Positions 53,792-62,305 of a DNA stretch of 64,000 nucleotides are shown here, one piece after another. The notes beneath the pieces were generated by a model. The model was given only the letters and a program-made list of their open reading frames with translations. It made no database searches and had not been told where the DNA came from. A program made the position numbers and the translations under genes. Every line of letters begins with the position of its first letter. The stretch's first letter is position 1. The stretch comes from Actinomycetota bacterium (lineage in GTDB: Bacteria > Actinomycetota > UBA4738 > HRBIN12): NCBI GenBank assembly GCA_040881665.1, contig JBBECT010000005.1, positions 588,138 through 652,137 on the forward strand, read 5' to 3'.

Positions 53792-55339
53792 TTACCGCTG
53801 CTGCGCACCCGCCGCGAGCAGCTCGCGAGCCCGCAGCGCGAGCCAGAACTCCATACGGTCGAACGAGGAGGTCAGATCCCGGCCGGTGAGCTCCTCCACC
53901 TTGCGCATCCGGTAGCGGAGGGTGTGCCGATGGACATAGAGCTGGGTGGAGGCCGTCTCCCACCGGGCGTTGTTGTTCAGGAAGGCCTCGAGCGAGGCGA
54001 GCAGCTCCCCACCGTGCGCCGTGTCATAGACGTCGAGGGGGGCAAGCAGGGAGTCCGCGAATGCCCGGAGCGCATCCGGATCGGCCATCGACAGCAGCAA
54101 GCGGTACGTGCCGAGGTCGCCGAACCCCGCGCTGCGCCACCCCTCGAGACGGCAGACCTGGAGGGCGTACCGCGCCTCGCGCAGGCTCCGGGCGGTGTCC
54201 ATCGGGCCCACGAGGTCGCCCGCTCCCAGCCGGAGGTCGTCCCCCACCTTGGCGCGCAGCGTCTCGGCCAGCAACTCCAACTCGGGTTCCCCGTCCTCGG
54301 CGAGCAGCAGGTGCACGCCGTCCTCGTGGGGCGAGACCAGGAACGCACCCGTGCGGCGGGACAGCAGGTCCGCCGCCGCGTTGGCGATGACCTCCGGTTC
54401 CCCGCCCTCGATCGAGACGACCCGGACCTTCGCCCCGCGGGCGAACCCGAACCGCGCGAGTCCCCGGAGGGCCTCCGGCTCATGCAGCAGTCCCTTCGCG
54501 AGCTCGTCGAAGAAGTCCCCCTGCAGCCGGCGGCGTGCGTCGGCGACCGCGCGCGCCTTCGCCAGCTCGATCGCCACGAGCGAGAGCGCGTGCCCTGCCA
54601 CGATACGGTCGACCTGTGTCGGGCTCTCGGGTTTGCCCACCGCCAGGAACGCTTCGATCCCGCCGCGCGCGCCCACCGGCTGGACCCATACGTGATGGCC
54701 GCGGTCCACGAGCGTGATCGAGAACCCTGTCCCCTCGGGGCGGGAGGAGCGCAGCTCGTCCCAGACACGAGCTCGCCGCTGCTCTGCGGCCTTGGACGTC
54801 TCCGCGAGCGGCATGCCGTGCAGGTCGAAGAGCAACACCCATCCGTGCACCGCCTTGGCGAGCGAAGCGGCGATCCCCTCCACCCCTTCGCCCTCGAGCA
54901 CAGCGCGGGTCAACGCGTGCTCAGCGTCGAACGCCCGTTGGAGCGTGTCGTACTGCTCGGCAACCAGCCGCGTGAAGAGCGCCTCGGTGATCGCGATGAA
55001 CGGAACGTCGTAGGGGATCTCGATCAGCGGGAGCGCGGCCGCCTCAGCGGCGGCGGCGAGCGGCTTGGGCACTTTGTCGTGGGAGAAACCGAGGCCGAAT
55101 CCGAGTCCCACCACGCCCGCGTCGGCGAGGCGCTTGACGTAGGCGCGCTGTTTGGCCGGCGTGGCCCCGACGCCCATGCCGGTCGTCAGGATCAACTCCC
55201 CTCCCTTGAGGAACGGGGTGGGATCCTCGAGCTCGCTCACGTGTACCCACCGCAGCGGCCGGTCGGCACCGGTGGCGCCGGCGGTGAGCCGCAGGCCGAG
55301 GTCGGGAGCGCGGAGGAAGTCCTCGATCGTGACCGTCAT
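53792..55339 (-). CDS. PucR-family transcriptional regulator
   Basis: Regulator of 515 residues. An N-terminal PucR ligand domain (TIEDFLRAPDLGLRLTAGATGADRPLRWVHVSELEDPTPFLKGGELILTTG) is followed by a middle GGDEF-like/GAF-like region and a C-terminal PucR HTH (VHRHTLRYRMRKVEELTGRDL). Such proteins control purine, polyamine or GABA catabolism in actinobacteria. ATG 55339 follows AAGGGGCG. A dyad at 55351-55365 overlaps its leader, suggesting autoregulation. It is divergent from gabT. Confidence 0.92.
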   Translation of the reverse strand: MTVTIEDFLRAPDLGLRLTAGATGADRPLRWVHVSELEDPTPFLKGGELILTTGMGVGATPAKQRAYVKRLADAGVVGLGFGLGFSHDKVPKPLAAAAEAAALPLIEIPYDVPFIAITEALFTRLVAEQYDTLQRAFDAEHALTRAVLEGEGVEGIAASLAKAVHGWVLLFDLHGMPLAETSKAAEQRRARVWDELRSSRPEGTGFSITLVDRGHHVWVQPVGARGGIEAFLAVGKPESPTQVDRIVAGHALSLVAIELAKARAVADARRRLQGDFFDELAKGLLHEPEALRGLARFGFARGAKVRVVSIEGGEPEVIANAAADLLSRRTGAFLVSPHEDGVHLLLAEDGEPELELLAETLRAKVGDDLRLGAGDLVGPMDTARSLREARYALQVCRLEGWRSAGFGDLGTYRLLLSMADPDALRAFADSLLAPLDVYDTAHGGELLASLEAFLNNNARWETASTQLYVHRHTLRYRMRKVEELTGRDLTSSFDRMEFWLALRARELLAAGAQQR

Positions 55340-55350
55340 CGCCCCTTGAG

Positions 55351-55365
55351 TGTACGGAATGGACA
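55351..55365. promoter_or_regulatory. Predicted PucR operator, copy 2 (pucR/gabT region)
   Basis: TGTACGGAATGGACA lies 12 nt upstream of the pucR start codon in the 284-bp region shared with gabT. Arms TGTAC and GGACA (TGTCC reversed) form a dyad. The same element occurs at 53727. Its place next to the pucR start suggests repression of its own gene. The rest of the region (55366-55623) shows no other clear element. Confidence 0.6.
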
Positions 55366-55623
55366 AAATCTGCCGACGGACGCAACGGGGCGCCCGTTCC
55401 CCCGGGTCCAGGTACCCCGGCCTCTACCCCGGCGCCGCCGGCCTCTGCGCCGACGTCCGAACCACCCGGGCACCGACGGAGCCGTATCGACGACATGGAC
55501 AAGCCGCGCACACCGGGTTGGTCCACCCATCGGGCGACAGGCGGGCGGTGTCCCGCGAAACTCGATACACCGGCCCACGCGAACCGCACGCCGCACAGGT
55601 GCCCGAGGAGGCGCGAGCAGACC

Positions 55624-56976
55624 ATGGACATCCCTCAAGAGCGGAAGATCGTCACCGAGATCCCGGGTCCGAGGACGAAGGAATGGATCGAACGCCGGAC
55701 GAGCGCCGTCCCCTCCGGCGTCGCCAACCTCATGCCGCTGGTGACCGAGCGGAGCTCCGGAGCGATCGTCGAGGACGTCGACGGCAATCGGTTCATCGAC
55801 CTGGCGACCGGTATCGCGGTGTTGAACGTGGGCCACACCTCTCCCTACGTCGTCGACGCGATCGTTCGCCAGGCCGAACGGGAGACCCACACGTGCTTCA
55901 GCGTGACGATGAACGAGCCGTACATCGAGCTCGCAGAACAGCTGAACCGCCTGATCCCGATCGAGGGCGGTGACCCCAAGACCTTCTTCATGAACTCGGG
56001 CGCCGAGGCCGTCGAGAACGCGGTGAAGGTGTCGCGGCAACACACGCGTCGCGACGCGGTCGTGGTCTTCGATCACGCGTTCCATGGACGGACCCTGCTC
56101 ACGATGTCGATGACGGCGAAGGTCATGCCGTACAAGCGCGGGTTCGGCCCGTTCGCGTCGGAGATCTACCGGCTCCCCTTCGCCTACCCGTACCGGCCGA
56201 TCGGCGGGACGGCCACGCCGGAGGAGGTGACCTCCCGGACGGCGGCGTATGCGATCGACCAGATGACCAAGCACATCGGCACCGACAACATCGCCTGCCT
56301 CGTCGTCGAACCGATCCAAGGCGAAGGCGGCTTCGTCGTTCCGTCCCCCGGCTACCTCCCGACGTTGCGCGAGTTCTGCGCGCAGCACGGGATCGTGTTC
56401 GTGGCCGACGAGATCCAGACGGGCTTCGGTCGCACGGGTGACTGGTTCGCGGTCCAGCACGAGGGTGTGGAGCCCGACGTGATGACGACCGCGAAGGCGC
56501 TCGGTGGCGGCATGCCGATCTCGGCGATCACCGGGCGTCCGGAGATCATGGACGCCGCGCACGTCGGCGGGCTCGGCAGCACCTACGGAGGCAACCCCGT
56601 CGCCGCCGTCGCGGGGCTCGGAGTGATCGAGCAGATCGGATCCGAGAACCTCGTGCAGCGCTCGCGCGAACTCGGCGCCACGGCCATGGACAAGCTCCGC
56701 GAGTTGGAGACCGCACACGAGGTGATCGGCGAGGTTCGCGGTCGCGGGATGATGCTCGCGATCGAGCTCGTCGCCGATCGGAGCACGAAAGAGCCGTTGG
56801 ACAAGGCGATCTGCGCGCGCATCACCGATGCCTGCATGCAGCAGGGCGTCCTCGTGCTCCGGGCGGGAACCTACGACAACGTGATCCGATTGCTGCCCCC
56901 TCTCGTGATCGACGAGGGGCTGCTCCTCGAGGGACTCGATGTCCTCGGCGAAGCGATCGGCGCCGCGACCGCGTGA
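55624..56976 (+). CDS. gabT: 4-aminobutyrate aminotransferase
   Basis: Class III PLP aminotransferase of 450 residues: FMNSGAEAVENAVK, AFHGRTLLTMSMT, VVEPIQGEGG, FVADEIQTGFGRTG and PLP Lys in TTAKALGGG. It converts GABA and 2-oxoglutarate to succinate semialdehyde and glutamate. Context fits: a PucR regulator divergent, a semialdehyde-type dehydrogenase and a polyamine transporter nearby. ATG 55624 follows GAGGAGG with somewhat long spacing. Related putrescine transaminase activity cannot be ruled out. Confidence 0.93.
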   Translation: MDIPQERKIVTEIPGPRTKEWIERRTSAVPSGVANLMPLVTERSSGAIVEDVDGNRFIDLATGIAVLNVGHTSPYVVDAIVRQAERETHTCFSVTMNEPYIELAEQLNRLIPIEGGDPKTFFMNSGAEAVENAVKVSRQHTRRDAVVVFDHAFHGRTLLTMSMTAKVMPYKRGFGPFASEIYRLPFAYPYRPIGGTATPEEVTSRTAAYAIDQMTKHIGTDNIACLVVEPIQGEGGFVVPSPGYLPTLREFCAQHGIVFVADEIQTGFGRTGDWFAVQHEGVEPDVMTTAKALGGGMPISAITGRPEIMDAAHVGGLGSTYGGNPVAAVAGLGVIEQIGSENLVQRSRELGATAMDKLRELETAHEVIGEVRGRGMMLAIELVADRSTKEPLDKAICARITDACMQQGVLVLRAGTYDNVIRLLPPLVIDEGLLLEGLDVLGEAIGAATA

Positions 56977-56982
56977 GTCCGC

Positions 56983-57231
56983 TCAGTCCCGGATGACGAA
57001 GGTGTCGTGCGGTTCGGCGATGTCGAGGGTGCCGTCCAGGCCGGACGCCAGGTAGAGCGTGAAGCCGTCCCGCTCGACCGTGTCGTCCCCCGGCTCGGGT
57101 CCGTCGGTGATCGACAGCGCGACCCCTGCGGCATCGGGAGCGATCCGCAGCCGGGCGTCGGGATTGAACCGCCGGGCCGCCGCAGCGGATCTGGCGAGCG
57201 CTTCGATCGCCCGTTCGCTGAAGCCGATCAT
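56983..57231 (-). CDS. HesB/IscA-fold protein without cysteines
   Basis: Protein of 82 residues. FSERAIEALARSAAAARRFNPDARLRIAP, then a beta region GVALSITDGPEPGDDTVERDGFTLYLASGLDGTLDIAEP, follow the layout of A-type Fe-S carriers, but there is no Cys at all. Actinobacteria often carry such Cys-free relatives annotated as HesB-like. It cannot bind a cluster through Cys. Function unknown. It is convergent with gabT. Confidence 0.65.
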   Translation of the reverse strand: MIGFSERAIEALARSAAAARRFNPDARLRIAPDAAGVALSITDGPEPGDDTVERDGFTLYLASGLDGTLDIAEPHDTFVIRD

Positions 57232-57301
57232 GCCGGCATGCTAGCGGCCCGCTCGCGCGGAGCCCGGCGGCATGTCCCGGCCACGGCGTAGCCTGTGCCG
57301 C

Positions 57302-58273
57302 ATGGGACGATCCGCGACGCAGGCATCGGCTTCCTCGTCGGTCGAACTGGCATTCCCACTGCGTGGTCCGGGTGGCGAGCCGGTGGATCTGCGACGGACG
57401 ATCGACTCCCACGGGTTCAGCGACCTCCCACCGCTGCGGCTCGACGAGACCTCCGGGAGCCTCGAGGCGACCCTGCCGGTCCGGCGCGGCCGTCCTCGTC
57501 GGGTCCACATCCGCCCGGGGCGACGATCCCACGGCGTCGTCGAGGTGGCGGGTCCACCCCCCGGCGAGGCGACCCGGACGGATCTGCTCGATGGTGTGCG
57601 CCACATCCTTCGGATGGACCAGGATCTGGCGCCCTTCTATGCGCTGGTGCGGTCCGATCCCGATCTCGCGTGGGCGGCGTCGGGCGCCGGGCGCATGCTG
57701 CGTTCGCCGACGGTCTTCGAGGACGTCGTGAAGACGATCTGCACGACGAACTGCGCCTGGTCGGGCACCCGGCGCATGGTCGACGCGATCGTCACGCATC
57801 TGGGCACCCCCGCCGCGGGCGCCGCAGCAGCGGGTCCGTACGGGCGCTCCTTCCCCGACCCGGCTGCGATGGCCGCGGCGGGCGAGGACTTCTACAGGGG
57901 GACCGCACGCGCGGGGTATCGCGGGGCCTATCTGATCCAGCTCGCGCGTTCGGTCGCTGAGGGCGTTCTCGATCTCGAGGCGTGGGGGCGTGCACGTCCC
58001 GATGAGCTCCCGGATGACGAGCTCGAACTCCTGCTGCTCGCGTTGCCCGGCGTCGGCCCGTATGCGGCGGCGCACATCATGATGACTCTCGGCCGGTACT
58101 CCCGGCTGATCCTGGACTCCTGGACACGCCCGACCTACGCACGCGTCGCGGGCCACCGCCGCGTGGTGAAAGACGCCACGATCCAGCGTCGGTTCCGCTC
58201 CTACGGACCGTACGCCGGTCTGGCCTTCTGGCTGTTCTGCACGCGGGACTGGGTTCCCGAACCCGGAGCCTGA
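57302..58273 (+). CDS. HhH-GPD DNA glycosylase (AlkA/OGG-like)
   Basis: DNA repair glycosylase of 323 residues. An N-terminal region of about 95 residues is followed by the helix-hairpin-helix LPGVGPYAAAHIMMTLGRY and, further on, Asp in ILDSWTRP, the place of the catalytic Asp. TNCAWSGTRRMVDAIV matches the AlkA-type interface. It likely removes alkylated or oxidised bases. ATG 57302 begins after GTGCCGC and has no strong ribosome site. Confidence 0.87.
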   Translation: MGRSATQASASSSVELAFPLRGPGGEPVDLRRTIDSHGFSDLPPLRLDETSGSLEATLPVRRGRPRRVHIRPGRRSHGVVEVAGPPPGEATRTDLLDGVRHILRMDQDLAPFYALVRSDPDLAWAASGAGRMLRSPTVFEDVVKTICTTNCAWSGTRRMVDAIVTHLGTPAAGAAAAGPYGRSFPDPAAMAAAGEDFYRGTARAGYRGAYLIQLARSVAEGVLDLEAWGRARPDELPDDELELLLLALPGVGPYAAAHIMMTLGRYSRLILDSWTRPTYARVAGHRRVVKDATIQRRFRSYGPYAGLAFWLFCTRDWVPEPGA

Positions 58274-58414
58274 CGACTCACCCGCGACACGGTTGCCCCG
58301 CACCGAGACACGGCGGATACTGCCACGGGCCACGACGACGACCCATGGGTCGCCGCGCCGGCCGCACGGCACGGGACGAAACGCAGCACCGGCTGGAGGA
58401 CAGGATGGACGCAC

Positions 58415-59650
58415 ATGGCGATCCGACACCGCGCTCGGCGCATCTGGAGCACGCTGCGGGCCGAGCGTCGCACGCTGCGTCAAGGGTCCATCGCGCTGTT
58501 GCTGAGCACGGCCGCCGCGTTCGCCGCGGGACTGTTCCTCGGATCGATCACCGACACGCTCGCTGAGCTGCCGGGCCTGCTGATCCTGATCCCCGCCTCC
58601 GTCGGTCTCCGAGGCACGATCTTCGGGGCGATGGCGGCCCGCCTCGGGACCGGGATCCACGCCGGCACGTTCGACGTCGCGCGCGGACGGCGCGGCGTCC
58701 TCGGGCAGAACGTCGAAGTCGCGATCGCCCTCACCTTCGCGTCGTCGATCTACCTCGCCGTCCTCGCGAAGGTCGTGGCGACCGCGTTCGGCGAGACGTC
58801 GATCTCGCTGTGGGACCTGCTGACGATCTCGGTGATCGGTGCGACGTTGGCGTCGGCGGCGATCTTATTCGTGACGATCGGTCTCGCCGTGCTCTCGTAT
58901 CACCGGGGCTATGACCTGGACACCGTCGCGACGCCGATCATCACCGCGGTAGGAGACATGGTGGCGATCCCGGCCCTGTTCCTCGCGACCTTCCTCGTTC
59001 GGCCCGACGCGTTGAACGCCTGGCTCGGGGCCGCATGCCTGATCGTGGCGGCCTGTTTCACCGTCTGGAGCGTCGCGACGGGGTCGGCGGTCGTCCGGCG
59101 GATCCTGCTCGAGTCGGTCGGCATCGTGTTGATCGCGACGCTGCTCGACGTGCTCGCCGGAACCCTCCTCGAGGGCCGGCTCGCGCGGTTCGAGCTGTTC
59201 CCCGGCCTGCTGATCCTCGTTCCCCCGTTCGTTTCGCAGGCCGGGGCGCTCGGAGGGATCCTCGCGGCACGGCTGTCCTCCAAGCTCCAACTCGGTGTCA
59301 TCACCCCGCGGGGACGGCCCGAGGCACCCGCTCTGGTCGACGCGGGCCTGGTGGTCGCGTTCGCGGTCGTCGTCTTCACCTTGATCGGCGTGCTGGGGGT
59401 CGCGTTCAGCGACCTGCTGGGCAAGGCGCATCCGGGAGCGGCGACGATGATCGGCGGCACGATGCTCGCCGGCGTCATCGCCACCGCGATCGTGCTCGTC
59501 GTGGGGTATTACGCCGCGGTGCTGACCGCACGGTTCGGGCTGGATCCGGACAACCACAGCGTCCCGTTCATCACCAGCTTCATGGACCTGACCGGCGTGC
59601 TCTGTCTGCTGTTCGCTATGTCACTATTGGGAGCCGGAACCTATGGATGA
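58415..59650 (+). CDS. SLC41/MgtE-type divalent cation transporter
   Basis: Membrane protein of 411 residues with about ten helices in two repeats: PGLLILIPASVGLRGTIFGAMAARLGTGIHAG near residue 52 and PGLLILVPPFVSQAGALGGILAARLSSKLQLG near 263. This is the SLC41A-like integral domain of MgtE, without cytoplasmic N and CBS domains. It probably moves Mg2+. The stop overlaps the PhoU-TrkA_C gene ATG by 8 nt, so the pair is coupled. Confidence 0.88.
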   Translation: MAIRHRARRIWSTLRAERRTLRQGSIALLLSTAAAFAAGLFLGSITDTLAELPGLLILIPASVGLRGTIFGAMAARLGTGIHAGTFDVARGRRGVLGQNVEVAIALTFASSIYLAVLAKVVATAFGETSISLWDLLTISVIGATLASAAILFVTIGLAVLSYHRGYDLDTVATPIITAVGDMVAIPALFLATFLVRPDALNAWLGAACLIVAACFTVWSVATGSAVVRRILLESVGIVLIATLLDVLAGTLLEGRLARFELFPGLLILVPPFVSQAGALGGILAARLSSKLQLGVITPRGRPEAPALVDAGLVVAFAVVVFTLIGVLGVAFSDLLGKAHPGAATMIGGTMLAGVIATAIVLVVGYYAAVLTARFGLDPDNHSVPFITSFMDLTGVLCLLFAMSLLGAGTYG

Positions 59651-60854
59651 CCAACCGAGATCCGTCAAAGACCTGCTCGTCGAGGCGAAGGACGTGTCCG
59701 ACCTGATGGTCGACCTCGCGTACGCGGCCGTCTTCTTCGAGGAGGAGAAGCTCGCCCGCGAGGTCGAACGTCTTCGGGACCGGATGTATGAGACGAACCG
59801 GCTCCTGCGGACGATGGCGGTGCTCGCCGCCCGCAGCCGTGAGGATGCCGAGGCGATCGAGAGCGTGCTGCAGATCGCCTCGGCGATCGAGAAGATCGGC
59901 GAGGCGGCGGCCGACATCGCGCGGGTCGTCGAGGCGAACCTCGGCATCCCCGAGGCGCTCCGGCCCGACCTCCGGCATGCCGACGAGGTCTCCGGTCGCG
60001 TCAAGACCCGTCGCGGCGCGGGAGCGATCGGCCGGGCGCTGCGCGATCTCTCGCTGCCGACCGAAACCGGCGTGTGGATCATGGCGATCCGTCGCGGAGC
60101 CGATTGGGACTTCTCCCCATCGGCCGACACGATGATCGCCGAGGGGGACGTGCTCCTGTTCCGTGGACCCGAGGAGGGCATCGACCTGATCCGAGGACTC
60201 GCCGGCGCTCCGCCGCTGCCGACCCCCGACCCGGACGGGCCGGTGCTGTCAGAGCTCGACCGGGCCGTCGACATCCTCGTCGAGATGAAGGACGCGTCGG
60301 AAGCCGCCGTGGGCCTCGCGTACTCGTGCCTGCTCTTCCAGGACCCGGCGCTCGCGGCGGAGGTCGGAACCCTCGAGGCCCAGAGCGACGTGCTCCAGGA
60401 CGAGCTCGAGTCCTGGGTGCTCCGCGCCGCGCCCGAGGCCCGGCGCCCCGACGAGCTCCGCGGCCTGCTGCGCGTCGCGAGCGCGACCGAATCGATCTGC
60501 GACGCCGCACGCGAGATGACCTGGTACGTCGAGAAGGGCGAGCAGATGCATCCGGTCGTCGCGATGGCTCTGGAGGAGACCGAGGAGACCACGGTGGAGG
60601 CTCAGGTCGTCGCCGGCTCCCCGGCGGACGGGCGAACCCTCAAGGAGCTGCGCGTCGAGACGGAGACCGGGATGTTCGTCCTCGCCGTCCAGCGGGGGCG
60701 GCGGTGGATCTACCGCCCGCGACCGGCATTCGGACTGCGGGCCGGCGACCGCCTGATCGCGCTCGGTCCCGAGGAGGGTGAACGTGAGCTCGCCGATCTC
60801 TGCGGGATGCCGACTGACGGTCCCGTAGACGGCGACCGGCGCGCACACGACTGA
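59643..60854 (+). CDS. PhoU/TrkA_C tandem-repeat regulator
   Basis: Protein of 403 residues made of two copies of a PhoU-like helical bundle followed by a TrkA_C/RCK-C sheet: PhoU at about 5-110, TrkA_C at 120-195, PhoU at 205-310, TrkA_C at 315-390. Repeat motifs LVEAKDVSDLMVDLAYAAV and LVEMKDASEAAVGLAYSCL, and SLPTETGVWIMAIRRG and RVETETGMFVLAVQRG, align. TrkA_C domains bind small ligands such as nucleotides. It is probably the sensor of the MgtE-type carrier. Confidence 0.88.
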   Translation: MDDQPRSVKDLLVEAKDVSDLMVDLAYAAVFFEEEKLAREVERLRDRMYETNRLLRTMAVLAARSREDAEAIESVLQIASAIEKIGEAAADIARVVEANLGIPEALRPDLRHADEVSGRVKTRRGAGAIGRALRDLSLPTETGVWIMAIRRGADWDFSPSADTMIAEGDVLLFRGPEEGIDLIRGLAGAPPLPTPDPDGPVLSELDRAVDILVEMKDASEAAVGLAYSCLLFQDPALAAEVGTLEAQSDVLQDELESWVLRAAPEARRPDELRGLLRVASATESICDAAREMTWYVEKGEQMHPVVAMALEETEETTVEAQVVAGSPADGRTLKELRVETETGMFVLAVQRGRRWIYRPRPAFGLRAGDRLIALGPEEGERELADLCGMPTDGPVDGDRRAHD

Positions 60855-60857
60855 GGA

Positions 60858-61805
60858 CTACGCGGGCGCCAGCGGGATCCCACGGACGCCCGCCGGCAGC
60901 GAGAAGCGCACGTTCTCCTCGGCGAGCCGGAGCTCCTCGACCTCGGTCGCGCCACGCTCGGCGAGGAACGCGAGCATCCGGTCGACGAGCCACTCGGGCG
61001 CGCTCGCTCCGCTCGTCAGTCCGACGACCTCCGCTCCCTCGAGCCAGGCCGGGTCGACCTCGGTCTCGTCGTCGACGAGGTAGCCCGGCGTGCCGAGCTC
61101 GGTCGCGACCTCCGCGAGGCGGTTCGAGTTCGAGCTGTTCTGCGAGCCGATCACGAGCACGACGTCCGATCGCCGCGCGACCTCCTTCACGGCGTCCTGC
61201 CGGTTCGTCGTCGCGTAGCAGATGTCCTCGCGCGGAGGTCCCTGCAACGCGGGGAACCGGTCGCTGAGGATCGCGACGATCTCGTTCGTCTCGTCGACCG
61301 ACAGGGTCGTCTGGGTGAGGTAGCACAACCGCTCGGGGTCGGAGACCTCGACCGTCCGGGCCTCTTCGGGCGTCTGCACGAGGATCGTGCGCTCGGGCGC
61401 CTGGCCGCTGGTGCCCTCGACCTCCTCATGTCCGGCATGGCCGATCAACAGGATCGTCTGGCCCTCTTCCGCGAAGCGCCGCGCCTCGAGGTGCACCTTC
61501 GTTACGAGCGGACAGGTGGCATCGATCATATCCAGGTCCCGGTGCTCGGCCCTCTCGTAGACCCCGGGGGCGGACCCGTGCGCAGACAGAACCGTGACCG
61601 CGCCGATCGGCACTTCGTCGACCTCGTCGACGAACACGGCGCCCTTCGCCTCGAGGTCGCGAACCACGTGGAGGTTATGGACGATCTGCTTGCGCACGTA
61701 GACGGGCGTTCCGTGCTTCGCCAGCGCCTTCTCGACCGCATCGACGGCACGCTCGACCCCGGCGCAATACCCGCGGGGGGCCGCGATGATCACCTTCGTC
61801 GGCAT
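60858..61805 (-). CDS. ispH: 4-hydroxy-3-methylbut-2-enyl diphosphate reductase IspH
   Basis: IspH of 315 residues: the three cluster Cys lie in PRGYCAGV (residue 14), DATCPLV and ICYATTNRQ. The conserved SAHG and GHEEVEGT motifs and the C-terminal [15 protein letters not shown] are present. It makes IPP and DMAPP in the MEP pathway using a [4Fe-4S] cluster. ATG 61805 is directly before the first Cys-containing strand. Upstream frame extension has no support. Confidence 0.97.
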   Translation of the reverse strand: MPTKVIIAAPRGYCAGVERAVDAVEKALAKHGTPVYVRKQIVHNLHVVRDLEAKGAVFVDEVDEVPIGAVTVLSAHGSAPGVYERAEHRDLDMIDATCPLVTKVHLEARRFAEEGQTILLIGHAGHEEVEGTSGQAPERTILVQTPEEARTVEVSDPERLCYLTQTTLSVDETNEIVAILSDRFPALQGPPREDICYATTNRQDAVKEVARRSDVVLVIGSQNSSNSNRLAEVATELGTPGYLVDDETEVDPAWLEGAEVVGLTSGASAPEWLVDRMLAFLAERGATEVEELRLAEENVRFSLPAGVRGIPLAPA

Positions 61806-62203
61806 GCAGCCATCGTACCGACAGCCCGGGCGAGCAGCGGCCTCGGGCGTCCCGCCCAGGCGCCGCCCGGCCCTGTGGAGAACCTGTGCGGCCGCATCCC
61901 GATGTGACCATCGGTCAGGCACTCCGTCACCGTGGGCGCGACCTGCGGCGACGTGAACTGCGGGCGGGTCGATCTGCGGCCGCTGTTCCCAACGGTTCCC
62001 GACGGGCGGTTGTCGGATGTCGGTGGGTGTCGGTACGGTCGTCGCGCTCCCCCCGCACACCCCTTCCGTTCCCCCTGCGTGCCGCAGCGTGGGCTCCCAC
62101 CGAGGCCAGGTGGGCTGCCGCGCGGGCGAACGCCGGTGCAGGGAAGGGTGGGCGGACGAGCCTAGGTCACGACGGAACTGCAACCGAGCCACCTCAGGAG
62201 GTG
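61806..62203. other. Intergenic region without a recognised gene
   Basis: About 400 bp between ispH (minus) and the leader before the lysozyme-like gene (plus). It contains several open frames but none with a ribosome site and protein-like composition. It is likely the promoter region of both flanking genes. Nothing else recognised. Confidence 0.5.
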
Positions 62204-62296
62204 ATGCGCACACCCACGACCTACCGCGGGCCGTCCGGTACTTCCGTGCCGGTCGGCGACGTCGGGGTCGCCAGCCCCGAACGACCGCGGGGGTGA
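62186..62296 (+). promoter_or_regulatory. Structured leader with a hairpin masking a perfect ribosome site and a 30-codon mini-ORF
   Basis: CACCTC (62190-62195) can pair with GAGGTG (62198-62203), burying AGGAGGTGA, a full complement of the 16S tail. ATG 62204 then opens a 30-codon frame ending TGA 62294-62296, nine nt before the ATG of the next gene. Two more hairpins follow: GCCGTCCGGTAC with GTGCCGGTCGGC, and GGCGAC with GTCGCC. The three adjacent stems suggest a regulatory leader or a translated leader peptide. No known riboswitch consensus was matched. Confidence 0.45.
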
Positions 62297-62305
62297 ACCC
62301 ACGCT

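Noticed and set aside
58405-58566. ATG 58405 with a good GGAGG site as a separate small gene
   Set aside because: The product is Arg/His-rich with no protein-like pattern and is out of frame with the transporter, which has clear homology from 58415.
62160-62305. ydaO/c-di-AMP riboswitch before the lysozyme-like gene
   Set aside because: The conserved GTCAGCTAACC-like 3' block and the usual order of GGGGGA and GGGGTGAATCC elements could not be found; only a GGGGGTGAACCC string near the ATG resembles it.
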